From Monarcha castaneiventris obscurior (lineage: Eukaryota > Chordata > Aves > Passeriformes > Monarchidae): DNA of 64,000 nucleotides. A program made the translations under genes and the position numbers. Positions 63,787 to 64,000 of the stretch are shown piece after piece. Numbering within the stretch: the first letter of the stretch is position 1; each line of letters begins with the position of its first letter. The notes under the pieces were generated by a model, which did no database searches, was not told the origin of the DNA, and was given only the letters and a program-made list of their open reading frames with translations. Where the stretch lies: contig JAMPIT010000541.1 in NCBI GenBank assembly GCA_026261815.1, forward strand, positions 1,488,001 to 1,552,000. Reading direction: 5' to 3'.

Positions 63787-64000
63787 CACAGGTCACATAC
63801 TGCAATTTTGGCCTCCCCATCTTATAAAGTGCAAAATGGAAAAAGAAAAGTAATAATCATGATCAGGGCACAGACCAGCTTCCACACAATGGATAACATG
63901 GTAGTCTGGGAGTGCTCAGCCTGGAAAACAGGGAATTATGAAGGACACGTGTTTAAGATCTCCAAAGCCATGCAAAAGATGAACAGCAAACAATTACTAC
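63787..64000 (+). mobile_element. CR1-type LINE relic running off the window end
   Basis: The sequence tactgcaattttggcctcc at about 63801-63819 matches the CR1 block that encodes the YC-x-FW/LGPP-like motif before the final part of ORF2. It continues with agtgctcagcctggaaaaca (63912-63931), equivalent to the CR1 'ttcagcctggagaag' block, and then with a region like 'gaggtctataaaatcatg...gaaggtgaacagg-aa' at the end. The last part is typical of older CR1 subfamilies rather than of the copy at 32925. It is strongly diverged, with stop codons, and its 3' end lies beyond the window. Confidence 0.72.

Noticed and set aside
1..64000. CRISPR arrays, bacterial operons, rRNA, tRNA, intact LTR elements
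   Set aside because: No direct-repeat/spacer pattern, no tRNA cloverleaf, no paired long terminal repeats were seen; the DNA is vertebrate noncoding in character.

Overview
The window looks like nuclear DNA from a sauropsid vertebrate, most probably a bird. The best evidence is a degenerate CR1 LINE 3' end at about 32925-33508, the dominant retrotransposon of birds. Two further CR1-type relics lie at 53601-53753 and from 63787 to the window end. Interspersed repeats are otherwise sparse and old, as expected for an avian chromosome. The exact species, and whether it is a passerine, cannot be settled from this sequence.

I found no protein-coding gene, rRNA, tRNA, CRISPR array, operon or convincing exon chain. 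All open frames are short. The longest are 174, 158 and 138 codons, none resembles a family I recognise, and most overlap equally open frames on the other strand or owe their length to A/T- or pyrimidine-rich sequence. The window is best read as intergenic DNA (a gene desert) or a large intron.

Region by region: 1-5.8 kb is unique noncoding DNA with a MIR-like SINE relic near 2.2 kb and a homeodomain-motif-rich stretch near 2.7-2.9 kb. From 5.8-17 kb there are two relics of one ancient amniote repeat, at 5.8 and 16.9 kb. From 17-32 kb there are simple-sequence tracts and a locally CpG-richer patch at 26.3-26.6 kb. From 32-35 kb there is an old-repeat fragment, the main CR1 copy and a 21-bp minisatellite. 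From 36.5-38 kb there are A-rich and pyrimidine tracts, then a candidate regulatory block with a PBX-MEIS/PREP-type decamer. From 42-48 kb there is a second MIR-like relic, long A-tracts and a CpG-containing candidate regulatory block at 46.9-47.4 kb. From 50-57.5 kb there are candidate regulatory blocks (50.4-50.7 and 56.6-56.8 kb), an ancient CR1 end and two MIR-like relics. From 57.5-64 kb there is mostly unique DNA, a spaced inverted pair of octamer motifs near 62.8-63.0 kb, and the start of a CR1 relic that runs off the window.

No genes can be shown to work together here. If the window has a function, it is most likely cis-regulatory: several AT-rich, repeat-free, motif-dense stretches resemble vertebrate conserved noncoding elements. 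That is inference, because conservation cannot be tested from one sequence. I saw no convincing evidence of a novel biological system. Base composition was judged by eye and repeat families were matched from memory, without alignment tools.
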